The translations under genes and the position numbers were made by a program. The notes under the pieces were generated by a model. The model made no database searches. It was not told where the DNA came from and worked only from the letters and a program-made list of their open reading frames with translations. Source: Ruminococcus flavefaciens (GTDB lineage Bacteria; Bacillota; Clostridia; Oscillospirales; Ruminococcaceae). Taken from it: 64,000 nt of DNA. This document shows positions 17,181 through 25,889 of this stretch, in pieces. Position 1 is the first letter of the stretch. Every line of letters starts with the position of its first letter. The DNA is taken from assembly GCA_002309635.1 (NCBI GenBank), contig DBXO01000020.1:1-64000 (forward strand), given 5' to 3'.

Positions 17181-17984
17181 ATGAAAACAGCATTAACGAT
17201 CGCAGGAAGCGACTCCTGCGGAGGCGCCGGCATTCAGGCGGACATTAAAACAATGACCATGAATGGTGTTTACGCTATGAGCGCAGTAACAGCACTCACC
17301 GCGCAGAACACGACCGGCGTGACAGGTATAATGGAGGTATCGCCTGAATTTCTGGCTATGCAGCTTGACGCTGTGTTCGGAGACATTCGTCCCGACGCTG
17401 TCAAGACGGGCATGGTCTCCTCCGAAATGCTTATCCGTACCATCACGGAAAAGCTGAAACAGTACAAAGCTGACAATATCGTTGTCGATCCCGTTATGGT
17501 AGCAACCAGCGGTGCAAGACTTATCGCCGAAGAGGCAGTCGAAACTCTCAGATCCGAGCTTCTTCCGCTTGCTGCCGTAGTTACTCCCAATATCCCCGAG
17601 GCTGAGATACTTGCGGATATGAAGATAGCTTCAAAGGACGACATGATAAGCGCAGCAGAGATAATCGGCAGGAAGTACGGCTGCGCTGTTCTCTGCAAGG
17701 GCGGTCACAGTCTCAACGACGCAAACGACCTCCTGTGGAACAATGACAGCTGCACATGGTTCAACGGCAGACGTATCGACAATCCGAATACTCACGGTAC
17801 AGGCTGTACGCTTTCAAGCGCCATAGCTTCAAATCTTGCAAAGGGCTTCACCCTTGAACAGTCTGTTAAACGCGCAAAGGACTATATATCCGGAGCTCTT
17901 GCGGCTATGCTTGATCTCGGCAGCGGCAGCGGTCCTATGGCCCATGCTTTCGCTCTAACCGGCAAATTTGCAAAGGAGGCATAA
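17181..17984 (+). CDS. thiD: Hydroxymethylpyrimidine / phosphomethylpyrimidine kinase
   Basis: 267 aa. Of two in-frame ATGs (17175, 17181) the second has the better spacing (8 nt) from AAGGAG. Ribokinase-like fold: TIAGSDSCGGAGIQADIKT is the substrate/anion site, NPNTHGTGCTLSSAIASNLA is the C-terminal GTGC anion hole typical of ThiD. It phosphorylates HMP and HMP-P for thiamine synthesis in the cytosol. It is the first gene of a TPP-controlled operon and is followed after 2 bp by the transporter gene. Confidence 0.93.
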   Translation: MKTALTIAGSDSCGGAGIQADIKTMTMNGVYAMSAVTALTAQNTTGVTGIMEVSPEFLAMQLDAVFGDIRPDAVKTGMVSSEMLIRTITEKLKQYKADNIVVDPVMVATSGARLIAEEAVETLRSELLPLAAVVTPNIPEAEILADMKIASKDDMISAAEIIGRKYGCAVLCKGGHSLNDANDLLWNNDSCTWFNGRRIDNPNTHGTGCTLSSAIASNLAKGFTLEQSVKRAKDYISGALAAMLDLGSGSGPMAHAFALTGKFAKEA

Positions 17985-17986
17985 CT

Positions 17987-19168
17987 GTGGAACAGAAACG
18001 CACTTCAATATACGAAAACGGACTTATATGGTTCGGTGCCGGAGTTTCAATTGCCGAGATCATCACGGGAACTTATTTTGCTCCCCTCGGCTTCGGCAAG
18101 GGCCTTCTTGCAGTTATAACCGGTCATATCATAGGCTGTACCATGCTCTTCCTTGCGGGACTTATCGGCGGAAAAGCCCGTAAAAGCGCAATGGAGACAG
18201 TAAAAATGAGCTTCGGCAGCAAGGGCGGTATCTTTTTCTCGGTACTAAATGTACTTCAGCTTGTGGGCTGGACTGCTATAATGATATACGACGGAGCCCT
18301 TGCAGCAAACGGCGTATTCGATGCAGGAAAATGGATATGGTGTCTCGTTATCGGAGGACTGATCGTACTCTGGATACTCATTGGCATCAAGAACCTCGGC
18401 AGGATAAATACTGTGGCTATGGGTGCACTTTTCGTGCTTACCATAATACTCTGCAAGGTCATATTCTTCGACGGCAGCGAATTGCCCGTATCCGAGGAGA
18501 GCATGAGCTTCGGCGCTGCTGTTGAGCTCTCCGTTGCAATGCCCCTTTCCTGGCTGCCGCTTATCAGCGACTACACAAGAGAGGCTGAAAAACCCACAGC
18601 TGCAACAGCTGTAAGCGCTGTGGTATACGGCATTATCAGCTGCTGGATGTACGCTATAGGCATGGGAGCCGCAATATTCACCGCCGAATCCGATATCGCT
18701 CAGATAATGGTAAAGGCTGGTCTCGGTATCGCGGGGCTTCTTATCGTTGTATTCTCAACAGTGACGACTACCTTCCTCGACGCTTATTCTGCGGGAATAT
18801 CCGGAGAATCCATATTCTCAGGACTGAAGGGCAAGTGGGTGGCTGTGGCTGCTGCGGTGATAGGCACAGCGGGAGCTGTTATCTTCCCAATGGACGATAT
18901 AACCAACTTCCTTTATCTTATAGGCTCGGTATTCGCACCTATGATAGCTGTTCAGATAGCAGACTATTTCATACTCAGAAAGGACAGCTCGGATAAGAGC
19001 TTCGATATTATCAGCTGTGCCGTATGGGTCATTGGTTTCGTGCTTTACAGGTTCCTTATGACAAAGGATATCCCCGTAGGAAACACTCTGCCCGACATGG
19101 CAGCTACAATCGTACTCTGCGTTATAGCAAAAAAGCTCTTTTCAAGGAACGCAAAAAGTATAGCATAA
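17987..19168 (+). CDS. cytX: Putative hydroxymethylpyrimidine transporter CytX
   Basis: 393 aa, about 12 TM segments, with a GTG start preceded by AAAGGAGG. It belongs to the NCS1 cytosine/purine permease family: ENGLIWFGAGVSIAEIITG at the N terminus and PLSWLPLISDYTREA in TM6 are typical of the CytX branch. CytX genes are repeatedly found under TPP riboswitches, which suggests import of HMP or a related pyrimidine. Its place between thiD and thiC supports that: imported HMP would be phosphorylated by ThiD. Confidence 0.88.
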   Translation: MEQKRTSIYENGLIWFGAGVSIAEIITGTYFAPLGFGKGLLAVITGHIIGCTMLFLAGLIGGKARKSAMETVKMSFGSKGGIFFSVLNVLQLVGWTAIMIYDGALAANGVFDAGKWIWCLVIGGLIVLWILIGIKNLGRINTVAMGALFVLTIILCKVIFFDGSELPVSEESMSFGAAVELSVAMPLSWLPLISDYTREAEKPTAATAVSAVVYGIISCWMYAIGMGAAIFTAESDIAQIMVKAGLGIAGLLIVVFSTVTTTFLDAYSAGISGESIFSGLKGKWVAVAAAVIGTAGAVIFPMDDITNFLYLIGSVFAPMIAVQIADYFILRKDSSDKSFDIISCAVWVIGFVLYRFLMTKDIPVGNTLPDMAATIVLCVIAKKLFSRNAKSIA

Positions 19169-19201
19169 ACTGAGAAACACCAGTTACCGGAGGAAATATA
19201 A

Positions 19202-20515
19202 ATGAAAAACTATTATACACAGATGGAAGCTGCAAAGAAAGGGATAATCACTCCCGAAATGGAAGCAGTTGCCAAAAAGGAATATATCAGCGCAGAGGAG
19301 CTCCGCGGACTCGTTGCAAAGGGAGAGGTCTGCATTCCCTGCAATATCAATCATAAGTCCATATCTCCCGAGGGTATCGGCACAAGAATGCGCACAAAGA
19401 TAAATGTCAATCTCGGTATCTCGGGCGATGCAAAGAACTACGACATAGAGATGCAGAAGGTGGATACTGCCCTCAAATTCGGGGCTGAGGCCATCATGGA
19501 TCTCTCTAACTACGGAAAGACAAATACTTTCAGAAAGGCTCTCATCGAAAAGTCCCCTGCTATGATAGGTACAGTTCCGATGTATGACGCTATAGGCTAC
19601 CTTGAAAAGGATCTCCTCGAAATAACAGCTGAGGACTTTCTCCGTGTAGTACGCGCTCATGCTGAGGAAGGCGTTGATTTCATGACAATACATGCAGGCA
19701 TAAACCGCCGCGCAGTTGAGGCTTTCCGCAGAGACAAGCGCAAAATGAACATCGTTTCAAGAGGCGGCTCACTGCTCTTTGCATGGATGATGATGACAGG
19801 CAATGAAAACCCGTTCTACGAGCATTATGACGAGGTACTGGATATACTCCGTGAATATGACTGTACCATATCCCTCGGCGACGCTCTCAGACCCGGCTGT
19901 ATCGACGACGCTACCGACGGAGGACAGATAGCCGAACTCATAGAGCTTGGTGCCCTTACGGAAAGAGCCTGGGCAAAGGACGTACAGGTAATGGTGGAGG
20001 GACCCGGACATATGGCAATGAACGAAATAGCCGCTAATATGAAATTGCAGAAGCGCATCTGCCATAATGCTCCGTTCTATGTTCTCGGACCTCTTGTAAC
20101 CGATATCTTTCCGGGGTATGACCATATCACATCTGCTATCGGCGGAGCTATCGCTGCTGCAAGCGGTGCGGATTTCCTCTGCTATGTTACCCCTGCTGAG
20201 CACCTCCGTCTTCCCGACGCAAACGACGTCAAGGAGGGTATCATCGCAAGCCGTATAGCTGCTCATGCTGCCGATATCGCAAAGGGTATCCCCCATGCTG
20301 CTGACCCCGACAACGCTATGGCGGAAGCACGTCACAACGTTGACTGGGAGAAGATGTTCGAGATAGCCGTTGACAGCGAAAAGGCAAGGGCTTACTTCGA
20401 GAGCACTCCTCCCGCAGACAGGCATACCTGCTCTATGTGCGGAAAGATGTGCGCTGTAAGAACTACAAATATGATCCTAAACGGTGAAAAAGTCGAGTTC
20501 TGCACGGAAAAATAA
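19202..20515 (+). CDS. thiC: Phosphomethylpyrimidine synthase
   Basis: 437 aa, the short clostridial form without the N-terminal extension seen in E. coli. A radical-SAM enzyme that turns aminoimidazole ribotide into HMP-P. The C-terminal CSMCGKMCAVR carries the CxxCxxxxC cluster motif. PCNINHKSISPEGIG, GADFMTIHAG-type (GVDFMTIHAGINR) and MVEGPGHMAMNEI are family blocks. Last gene of the operon; the thiazole branch and thiE are not in the window. Ribosome site GGAGG is present. Confidence 0.95.
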   Translation: MKNYYTQMEAAKKGIITPEMEAVAKKEYISAEELRGLVAKGEVCIPCNINHKSISPEGIGTRMRTKINVNLGISGDAKNYDIEMQKVDTALKFGAEAIMDLSNYGKTNTFRKALIEKSPAMIGTVPMYDAIGYLEKDLLEITAEDFLRVVRAHAEEGVDFMTIHAGINRRAVEAFRRDKRKMNIVSRGGSLLFAWMMMTGNENPFYEHYDEVLDILREYDCTISLGDALRPGCIDDATDGGQIAELIELGALTERAWAKDVQVMVEGPGHMAMNEIAANMKLQKRICHNAPFYVLGPLVTDIFPGYDHITSAIGGAIAAASGADFLCYVTPAEHLRLPDANDVKEGIIASRIAAHAADIAKGIPHAADPDNAMAEARHNVDWEKMFEIAVDSEKARAYFESTPPADRHTCSMCGKMCAVRTTNMILNGEKVEFCTEK

Positions 20516-20554
20516 ATCATACGGGACATCGTCACCTGCAAACAGTTTGATAGC

Positions 20555-20583
20555 AAGGCGCACTTCACGGTGCGCCTTTATTA
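20555..20583 (+). terminator. Terminator of the thi operon
   Basis: Perfect stem AAGGCGCAC / GTGCGCCTT followed by TATTAT; the T tract is short. Confidence 0.7.
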
Positions 20584-20816
20584 TGCATTAACAGTGATCG
20601 GACGCATATAAAATGAGGAACGCTTTTTCAGCGGAGAGGACAGTCTTCCTTACAAGCTAATGGCTGATAAGCCTTTCTATAACAGGGCTGAAATAAGGGC
20701 GGATTCAATGCAAAACCGTTGAATATTGAAAAAATATTTTTCAGCTTTGTATACCTGCACAATTAGCGCTGCACTCATTTGTCGGATATGCACTAATGTT
20801 TTTATCCCCGTTGTTC
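20584..20816. other. Intergenic region without a recognised gene
   Basis: 233 bases between the thi terminator and the next promoter. No ORF with a ribosome site and no convincing RNA fold was seen; it becomes AT-rich towards its right end. Confidence 0.4.
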
Positions 20817-20845
20817 TTGATTACTTATTTGAAATATGGTATAAT
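20817..20845 (+). promoter_or_regulatory. Predicted sigma-A promoter of the FAD enzyme cluster
   Basis: TTGATT, 17 nt, TATAAT, about 85 bp upstream of the ATG at 20932. Confidence 0.7.
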
Positions 20846-20931
20846 ATATTTTATAATTGATTATTTATGCTCTTTTTTACAAAGCAGAAATATTCACATC
20901 CGTCGTGTAAAAATGGAAAGGACTATCCAAT

Positions 20932-22491
20932 ATGAAAAAAGTCATAATAATAGGCGCAGGACCTGCGGGACTCACTGCCGCTTATGAGCTTCTTAAGGAC
21001 GGCTCGGGCGAATATGACGTTACCGTTCTCGAAGAAACAAACGCTATAGGCGGTATCTCAAAAACCGTTAATTATAAAGGAAACCGCATGGATATGGGCG
21101 GTCACCGCTTCTTCTCAAAGATACCAGAGGTAAATCAGTGGTGGAGCGATATGCTCCCGTTGCAGGGATCTCCATCATCTGACGACAAGTACCTCAAAAG
21201 GCATGTGAACGTGGAAAAAGGCGGCCCCGACCCTCAGAAGGAAAACCGCGTAATGCTCAAAAGGCGCAGAGTCTCACGTATCCTCTTCAATAACAAGTTC
21301 TACGACTATCCTATTTCATTAAAACCGGAAACCATCAAGAATTTCGGCCTACTCACCACTGCAAAGGTGGGCTTCAGTTATCTGGGCGCCGCTCTTCACA
21401 AGCGCCCCGAGAACAATCTTGAGAATTTTTATATCAACTGCTTCGGCAAGGAACTCTACTCCATGTTCTTCGAGTACTACACCGAAAACCTATGGGGCAG
21501 ACACCCCAGCGAGATCGACGCTTCATGGGGAGCTCAGCGTACAAAGGGGCTCTCTATAGTCGGCATAATCAAGGACTTCTTCGGCAAGGTGTTCAGGGTC
21601 AAGAACCGCAAGGTGAACACCTCGCTTATCGAGGAGTTCAAGTACCCGAAGCTTGGCCCCGGACAGCTCTGGGAGGTCACAGCTGACGAAGTGAAAAAGT
21701 TGGGCGGCAGTATCATCATGGAGGCTGCCGTAAAGAAGCTCCATAAGAACTCCGACAACGTCCTCACAGGAGTTACCTACATCAAGGACGGTAAGGAGAC
21801 CGAGCTGAAAGGCGACTGCGTTATCTCCTCTATGCCGGTCAAGGATCTTGTTGCAGGCATGAACGACGTTCCCGAGGAGCCGGCACGTATCGCAGCAGGT
21901 CTTCCCTACAGAGACTATATGACGCTCGGCGTCCTTGTCCCCAGGCTCAAGCTCAAGAACAAGACAAATATGAAGACTGTGGGAAATATAGTCCCCGACT
22001 GCTGGGTGTACGTTCAGGACAGGCGCGTAAAAATGGGACGTTTTCAGATATACAACAACTGGTCTCCCTATATGGTAAAGGACCTTGGACACACCGTATG
22101 GGTAGGACTTGAATACTTCGTTTCCGAGGGCGACAGATTCTGGAACATGACCGAGAAGCAATTCTCGGACTTCTGCGTAAAGGAAATGGTAAAGCTGGGT
22201 CTTATCGACAGCGCCGACGAGGTAATAGATTCTCATATGGAAAAGGTAAAGAAGGCTTATCCTGCCTACTTTGACACATATGAGGAAATGGACAAGCTCA
22301 TCGCTTACCTCGATACTGTCCCCAACCTCTACTGCGTAGGCAGAAACGGTCAGCACAGATACAATAATATCGATCACTCAATGGTGACTTCCTTTGAGGC
22401 TGTAAAGGCTATAAAGAGCGGCAGCACCGACAAGTCTGCACTCTGGAACGTCAATACCGAAAAGGAATACCATGAGGAGAAAAAGAAATAA
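20932..22491 (+). CDS. FAD-dependent oxidoreductase (UDP-galactopyranose mutase / protoporphyrinogen oxidase-like)
   Basis: 519 aa. The N terminus KKVIIIGAGPAGLTAAYELL is a Rossmann FAD-binding motif, followed by ETNAIGGISKTVNYKGNRMDMGGHRFFSK, which is the GG motif with the substrate-contacting HRF seen in UGM-like amine oxidases. The C-terminal block VGRNGQHRYNNIDHSMVTSFEA closes the FAD site. The family often sits with glycosyltransferases in envelope polysaccharide clusters. Its neighbours, GtrA and a large membrane protein, agree with that. The exact substrate cannot be read from sequence. Its stop overlaps the GtrA start by one base. Confidence 0.85.
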   Translation: MKKVIIIGAGPAGLTAAYELLKDGSGEYDVTVLEETNAIGGISKTVNYKGNRMDMGGHRFFSKIPEVNQWWSDMLPLQGSPSSDDKYLKRHVNVEKGGPDPQKENRVMLKRRRVSRILFNNKFYDYPISLKPETIKNFGLLTTAKVGFSYLGAALHKRPENNLENFYINCFGKELYSMFFEYYTENLWGRHPSEIDASWGAQRTKGLSIVGIIKDFFGKVFRVKNRKVNTSLIEEFKYPKLGPGQLWEVTADEVKKLGGSIIMEAAVKKLHKNSDNVLTGVTYIKDGKETELKGDCVISSMPVKDLVAGMNDVPEEPARIAAGLPYRDYMTLGVLVPRLKLKNKTNMKTVGNIVPDCWVYVQDRRVKMGRFQIYNNWSPYMVKDLGHTVWVGLEYFVSEGDRFWNMTEKQFSDFCVKEMVKLGLIDSADEVIDSHMEKVKKAYPAYFDTYEEMDKLIAYLDTVPNLYCVGRNGQHRYNNIDHSMVTSFEAVKAIKSGSTDKSALWNVNTEKEYHEEKKK

Positions 22492-22970
22492 TGGACGAGA
22501 TAAAGCAGATAATCCGCGACAGACAGTTCAAGAAGCTGTTTGTCGGAGATACGGACAATACTATCATACAGTTCTTCCGTTACCTTTTTGTGGGCGGACT
22601 GGCTTTCGTCGTTGACTTCGCACTGTCATACATACTGTTCCGATTCGCCTTCCATGAGCAGAAGGAAATGGCTTCCATTGCCAATTCCCTCTCATTCATT
22701 GCAGGTCTTGTCGTAAACTACCTTATCAGCACCTGCTGGATATTCAAGACCTCAAAAGTTGAAAACAAGGTGCTGGAATTTATCAGCTTTGCCGCTATAG
22801 GTGTGGTCGGTCTGCTGATAACCTTCGGTATTACCGAGCTGTTTGAAATGTGGCTGGGAGATACAACGAGCCTCTTTCAGATCATCGCAAAGCTCGTCGC
22901 CACAGGCGTTTCTTTCCTGTGGAATTTCTTCGCACGAAAGATACTGCTTTATTCAAAAAAGAAACAATGA
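22491..22970 (+). CDS. GtrA family membrane protein
   Basis: 159 aa with four TM segments (IIQFFRYLFVGGLAFVVDFALSYIL opens the first pair). The family pattern FVGGxAFxxDxxxxxxL and the WIF...R..L ending match GtrA (PF04138), thought to help flip or present lipid-linked sugars for surface glycosylation. An N-terminal cytoplasmic stretch of about 20 residues precedes TM1. Translation is coupled to the FAD enzyme by a one-base stop/start overlap. Confidence 0.88.
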   Translation: MDEIKQIIRDRQFKKLFVGDTDNTIIQFFRYLFVGGLAFVVDFALSYILFRFAFHEQKEMASIANSLSFIAGLVVNYLISTCWIFKTSKVENKVLEFISFAAIGVVGLLITFGITELFEMWLGDTTSLFQIIAKLVATGVSFLWNFFARKILLYSKKKQ

Positions 22971-22976
22971 TCATGA

Positions 22977-23106
22977 GGGGCGCATCAAGTGCAGTACGTA
23001 TATGAAAGCTATATGTATATTTATTGAGGGAAAAACTTTTGAAAAAATTTTTTCACCGATAAGCATGCGTACAACTTTGATATATGTATTACACTTGATG
23101 CGCCCC
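22977..23106. repeat. Intergenic palindromic element, copy C
   Basis: About 130 bp. The outer arms GGGGCGCATCAAGTG and CACTTGATGCGCCCC are perfectly complementary. Internally it holds the shared TTTATTGAGGGAAAAACTTT block also found in copy B and a hairpin AACTTTTGAAAAAATTT. It lies between gtrA and the next gene on the same strand, whose ribosome site GGAGG follows directly. Confidence 0.8.
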
Positions 23107-23129
23107 GAATATTATCGGAGGTATTATTC

Positions 23130-25019
23130 ATGGATAATGAACTTAAACCGTCAGGGCAAGACGATATCCCGCTTAATGAGGCTCCTGCCGCCGGGACAGT
23201 TCCTGCCGGTGTAACCGAAGATATGAATGCAGCCGAAATTTCTGCCGGAAATGCAGAAGCAGAGACTGATCCCGAAGCGGTCAGGGCTCACGTGAAAAAG
23301 AAATTCAATTGGGATAAGCTTTGGAAAGTACTGCTGTGGGTGTTTGCGGCGGCTGTTTTTGTCAGTACAGCTGCGGTAACGCTTTACTATGTCACCACTG
23401 CCGCAAGGGGCGAGTTCCATGCTGACTGCACGGATACTATCATGTGGGCCAACGCTTCACTGGAAAGCGGGCACCTCTACGATCCTGACTTCAAATATGC
23501 CTGCTTCCTGCCTTTCGGTACTAACTGCATCATGCTTGTAACTCTGAAACTCTTCGGCTTTACAATGACAGCTCATATTGCGGGCATGTCCTGCTTCTTT
23601 GTGCTTTTTACACTGTTCATGCTCCTTATGTTGCGGGAGGTAACGCAAAGCATGCCTGCCGCTCTTATAGGCACGGCAGTCTTCCTGTCGTCAACGCTTG
23701 CCACAAAGAAAATGCGCGAGATATTCTGGGGACATACTATCTACTACTCACTCGGCATATTCTTCCTTTTGATAGGTACATTCCTCTACTTCCGAATACT
23801 CTCGCTTGACCTTAAAGCAAAAGTGAAAAGGAAAAACAATAAGAGCTCAAAGCCGCAGACAGCTGCAAAGGTCCTGATTTTTCTGTTGTTGTGCGCATTT
23901 ATGCTGCTTACGGGCATGGACGGAGTAACAGGACTCACTCTCTTTACTATTCCCTTTGCAGGCGGTATATTCGCAGAGCAGTTTCTGAACAGCAGACAGA
24001 AGCTATGGAGCACAAGGACTGTCGTTACCGCCTACAGAGTGCTCGTGTTCTCTATAATGGCCGTTATCGGCATTATTATCAACGAGCTCCTTCTGGGTAA
24101 GCTGGTGGCAGGATATCAGGACGCAAATACCGAGTTTTCGGAGATGAGCACATGGGCTGACCATGTCCGTGACCTGCCGATCGCATGGATGAAGCTCCTC
24201 GGAGTGAAAAACCTCCCCGACGTTATGTTTACTGAGGATAAGGGAATATGCAACCTGATCTTCATTGCTGCTGCGATAATAATTGCGGTGATACCTGTTA
24301 TAGCTACATGCTTCTACAAGAAATACAGCTATAACCGAAAAGGTAAAATGCTCCGAATATGGATATGGATACACTGGGCAGTTACGGCTGTAAACCTTAC
24401 AGGCTTCATCTTCGGCATACTTGCGTTGGCTGATTGGCGTATAATCCCCATGATCGGCACTTCACTCATACTCAGCATACTTTTTGTTTCATGGTGTCTG
24501 ACTGAAAAGGCAGCTGCCGCAAGGATAGCTTTTCTGCTCATGATACCCGTTATCGCAGGCGGTGCGATAAGCTGTTACGACACTGCGATGATGAAAAGCG
24601 ACGGCTACAAGAAGAATACTCAGTATCTGCTCGCCGACTTTCTGAAGGAACAGGGAGTGAACAAGGGCTATTCCACATTCTGGAACGCAAATTCCGTTAC
24701 CCTTATCACAGGGGGAAAGATCAAGGTCAGCGACGTTTACGCCAACGAAAAAGGCGTCAGAAGAAGACTTTATCAGTCGTCAAAGGCGTGGTACGCTGAC
24801 GATCCCGCGCAAAAGGAATATTTCCTGCTTCTGACTAATTCCGAACGGAACAAAGTGTCGTCCACGGACTTCTTTACCAAAGAAAAACCTGTGCGGACTG
24901 CGGAAACTGAGATAAACGGCACAAACTATTATCTTTTTGTCTACGATCATAATATTATCAGGCCCACTCCTGAAGATGGCAAAGAAAAAACAGTGTCTGA
25001 CAGCGTAAAGTCTGAATAA
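23130..25019 (+). CDS. Large polytopic membrane protein, probable envelope glycosylation
   Basis: 629 aa. A polar N-terminal tail of about 60 residues, then one TM helix (about 70-92), an extracytoplasmic segment with EFHADCTDTIMWANAS, about nine more TM helices (about 120-480), and a C-terminal extracytoplasmic domain of about 130 residues. The acidic motif early in the first outside loop and the many-TM plus soluble-tail layout resemble GT-C glycosyltransferases (ArnT/PMT type), but no family signature is certain. Position after the FAD enzyme and GtrA suggests a role in cell-surface polysaccharide or teichoic acid decoration. Ribosome site GGAGG is present. Confidence 0.75.
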   Translation: MDNELKPSGQDDIPLNEAPAAGTVPAGVTEDMNAAEISAGNAEAETDPEAVRAHVKKKFNWDKLWKVLLWVFAAAVFVSTAAVTLYYVTTAARGEFHADCTDTIMWANASLESGHLYDPDFKYACFLPFGTNCIMLVTLKLFGFTMTAHIAGMSCFFVLFTLFMLLMLREVTQSMPAALIGTAVFLSSTLATKKMREIFWGHTIYYSLGIFFLLIGTFLYFRILSLDLKAKVKRKNNKSSKPQTAAKVLIFLLLCAFMLLTGMDGVTGLTLFTIPFAGGIFAEQFLNSRQKLWSTRTVVTAYRVLVFSIMAVIGIIINELLLGKLVAGYQDANTEFSEMSTWADHVRDLPIAWMKLLGVKNLPDVMFTEDKGICNLIFIAAAIIIAVIPVIATCFYKKYSYNRKGKMLRIWIWIHWAVTAVNLTGFIFGILALADWRIIPMIGTSLILSILFVSWCLTEKAAAARIAFLLMIPVIAGGAISCYDTAMMKSDGYKKNTQYLLADFLKEQGVNKGYSTFWNANSVTLITGGKIKVSDVYANEKGVRRRLYQSSKAWYADDPAQKEYFLLLTNSERNKVSSTDFFTKEKPVRTAETEINGTNYYLFVYDHNIIRPTPEDGKEKTVSDSVKSE

Positions 25020-25023
25020 GTAT

Positions 25024-25166
25024 AAAAAGCAAACAGCAGCCAGGTGTGATACTTTTATAGGAACTCATACTTTATACCGGGGAAAACCTTTCTGAGGAAA
25101 GGTACCCTCGATATGAAGTACAAAAGTTCTGTATGAGTATCACACTCAAGCTGCTGTTTGCTTTTT
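25024..25166. repeat. Intergenic palindromic element, copy D
   Basis: About 140 bp between convergent genes. Outer arms AAAAAGCAAACAGCAGC and GCTGCTGTTTGCTTTTT are perfectly complementary; next inside are GTGTGATAC/GTATCACAC, and in the centre GAAAACCTTTCTGAGGAAAGG, a module also found in copies A, B and E. It overlaps the stop of the minus-strand gene at 25165. It can act as a two-way terminator. Confidence 0.85.
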
Positions 25167-25485
25167 ATTTTCTTCCTTTTTCAGCAAGAATATTTTTTAC
25201 TGTATTCTTCGGGTCTTTTATAAGTATATAGACTACCCATACGACCAATGCGAGAGCGACCACTGATATTCCGAGAAATGCGTCATTGAGCATATCGCCT
25301 GCGGACGGTGTGAAATACTCCGCTCCGGCTTCGATATACTCCGCAACTGCGTCAACGAGCCACATTAGAGAAGCTCCCCAGAACATATAGAGAAGAACGC
25401 CTATTTTAAGCTCTCTTGCTTTTTCGCTTGAATACCATACAACAGTTGATACAACTGCCGCGATAACAGTAATAAGCAATGTCAT
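25165..25485 (-). CDS. Small membrane protein, second of a pair downstream of the CooS-like gene
   Basis: 106 aa with three hydrophobic segments (about 1-16, 28-46, 70-92). The family is not recognised. The motif MFWGASLMWLVDAVAEYIEAG resembles MLWGGSGLLAFEHIWHGE in the preceding gene, so the two are distant paralogues. The start overlaps the upstream stop by 4 bases (ATGA), which means coupled translation and probably a two-protein complex. Conserved acidic residues (D, E) lie within or next to the middle hydrophobic segment. Confidence 0.75.
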   Translation of the reverse strand: MTLLITVIAAVVSTVVWYSSEKARELKIGVLLYMFWGASLMWLVDAVAEYIEAGAEYFTPSAGDMLNDAFLGISVVALALVVWVVYILIKDPKNTVKNILAEKGRK

Positions 25486-25874
25486 ATCGTCGCACCTGCT
25501 TTCTTTTCTTCCGTTTTCCGTGATGAAGCCAGCTTATTTGATACCAGAACAGCGCCGGCCCATACTGCGGTAACAAGTATCGCCATAGCCGAGCCTGATG
25601 TCGCCATTTCATGCAACATCTCTGCTCTGTCAGCCGGGTCGCTGGCAGCCGTCAGGAACGGGAAGAAAGGTGTAACTTCACCATGCCAGATATGCTCAAA
25701 AGCAAGTAAGCCCGAGCCTCCCCAGAGCATACCGTTGAGCCATTTCAACTTCTCAGAAAAGCGTATCTTGATATCGCTGTTCTTATTATTCTCATTTCTT
25801 TCCTTTTTCTTTATCACCTTCTGAGCAACAGTTGTTACTATTGCTTCTGTAGCAGGTACAATAAAACAAGCCAT
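25482..25874 (-). CDS. Small membrane protein, first of a pair downstream of the CooS-like gene
   Basis: 130 aa. A short N-terminal hydrophobic stretch, a basic Lys/Asn-rich loop (about 20-40), a membrane segment LKWLNGMLWGGSGLLAFEHI with embedded Glu and two His in EHIWHGE, and a last TM helix MAILVTAVWAGAVLVSN. The His/Glu motif could bind a metal or heme, but that is inference. It starts 15 bp after the CooS-like stop with a good ribosome site (AAGGAGGAG), so it is in the same operon. No family recognised. Confidence 0.75.
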   Translation of the reverse strand: MACFIVPATEAIVTTVAQKVIKKKERNENNKNSDIKIRFSEKLKWLNGMLWGGSGLLAFEHIWHGEVTPFFPFLTAASDPADRAEMLHEMATSGSAMAILVTAVWAGAVLVSNKLASSRKTEEKKAGATI

Positions 25875-25889
25875 TTTTACTCCTCCTTA

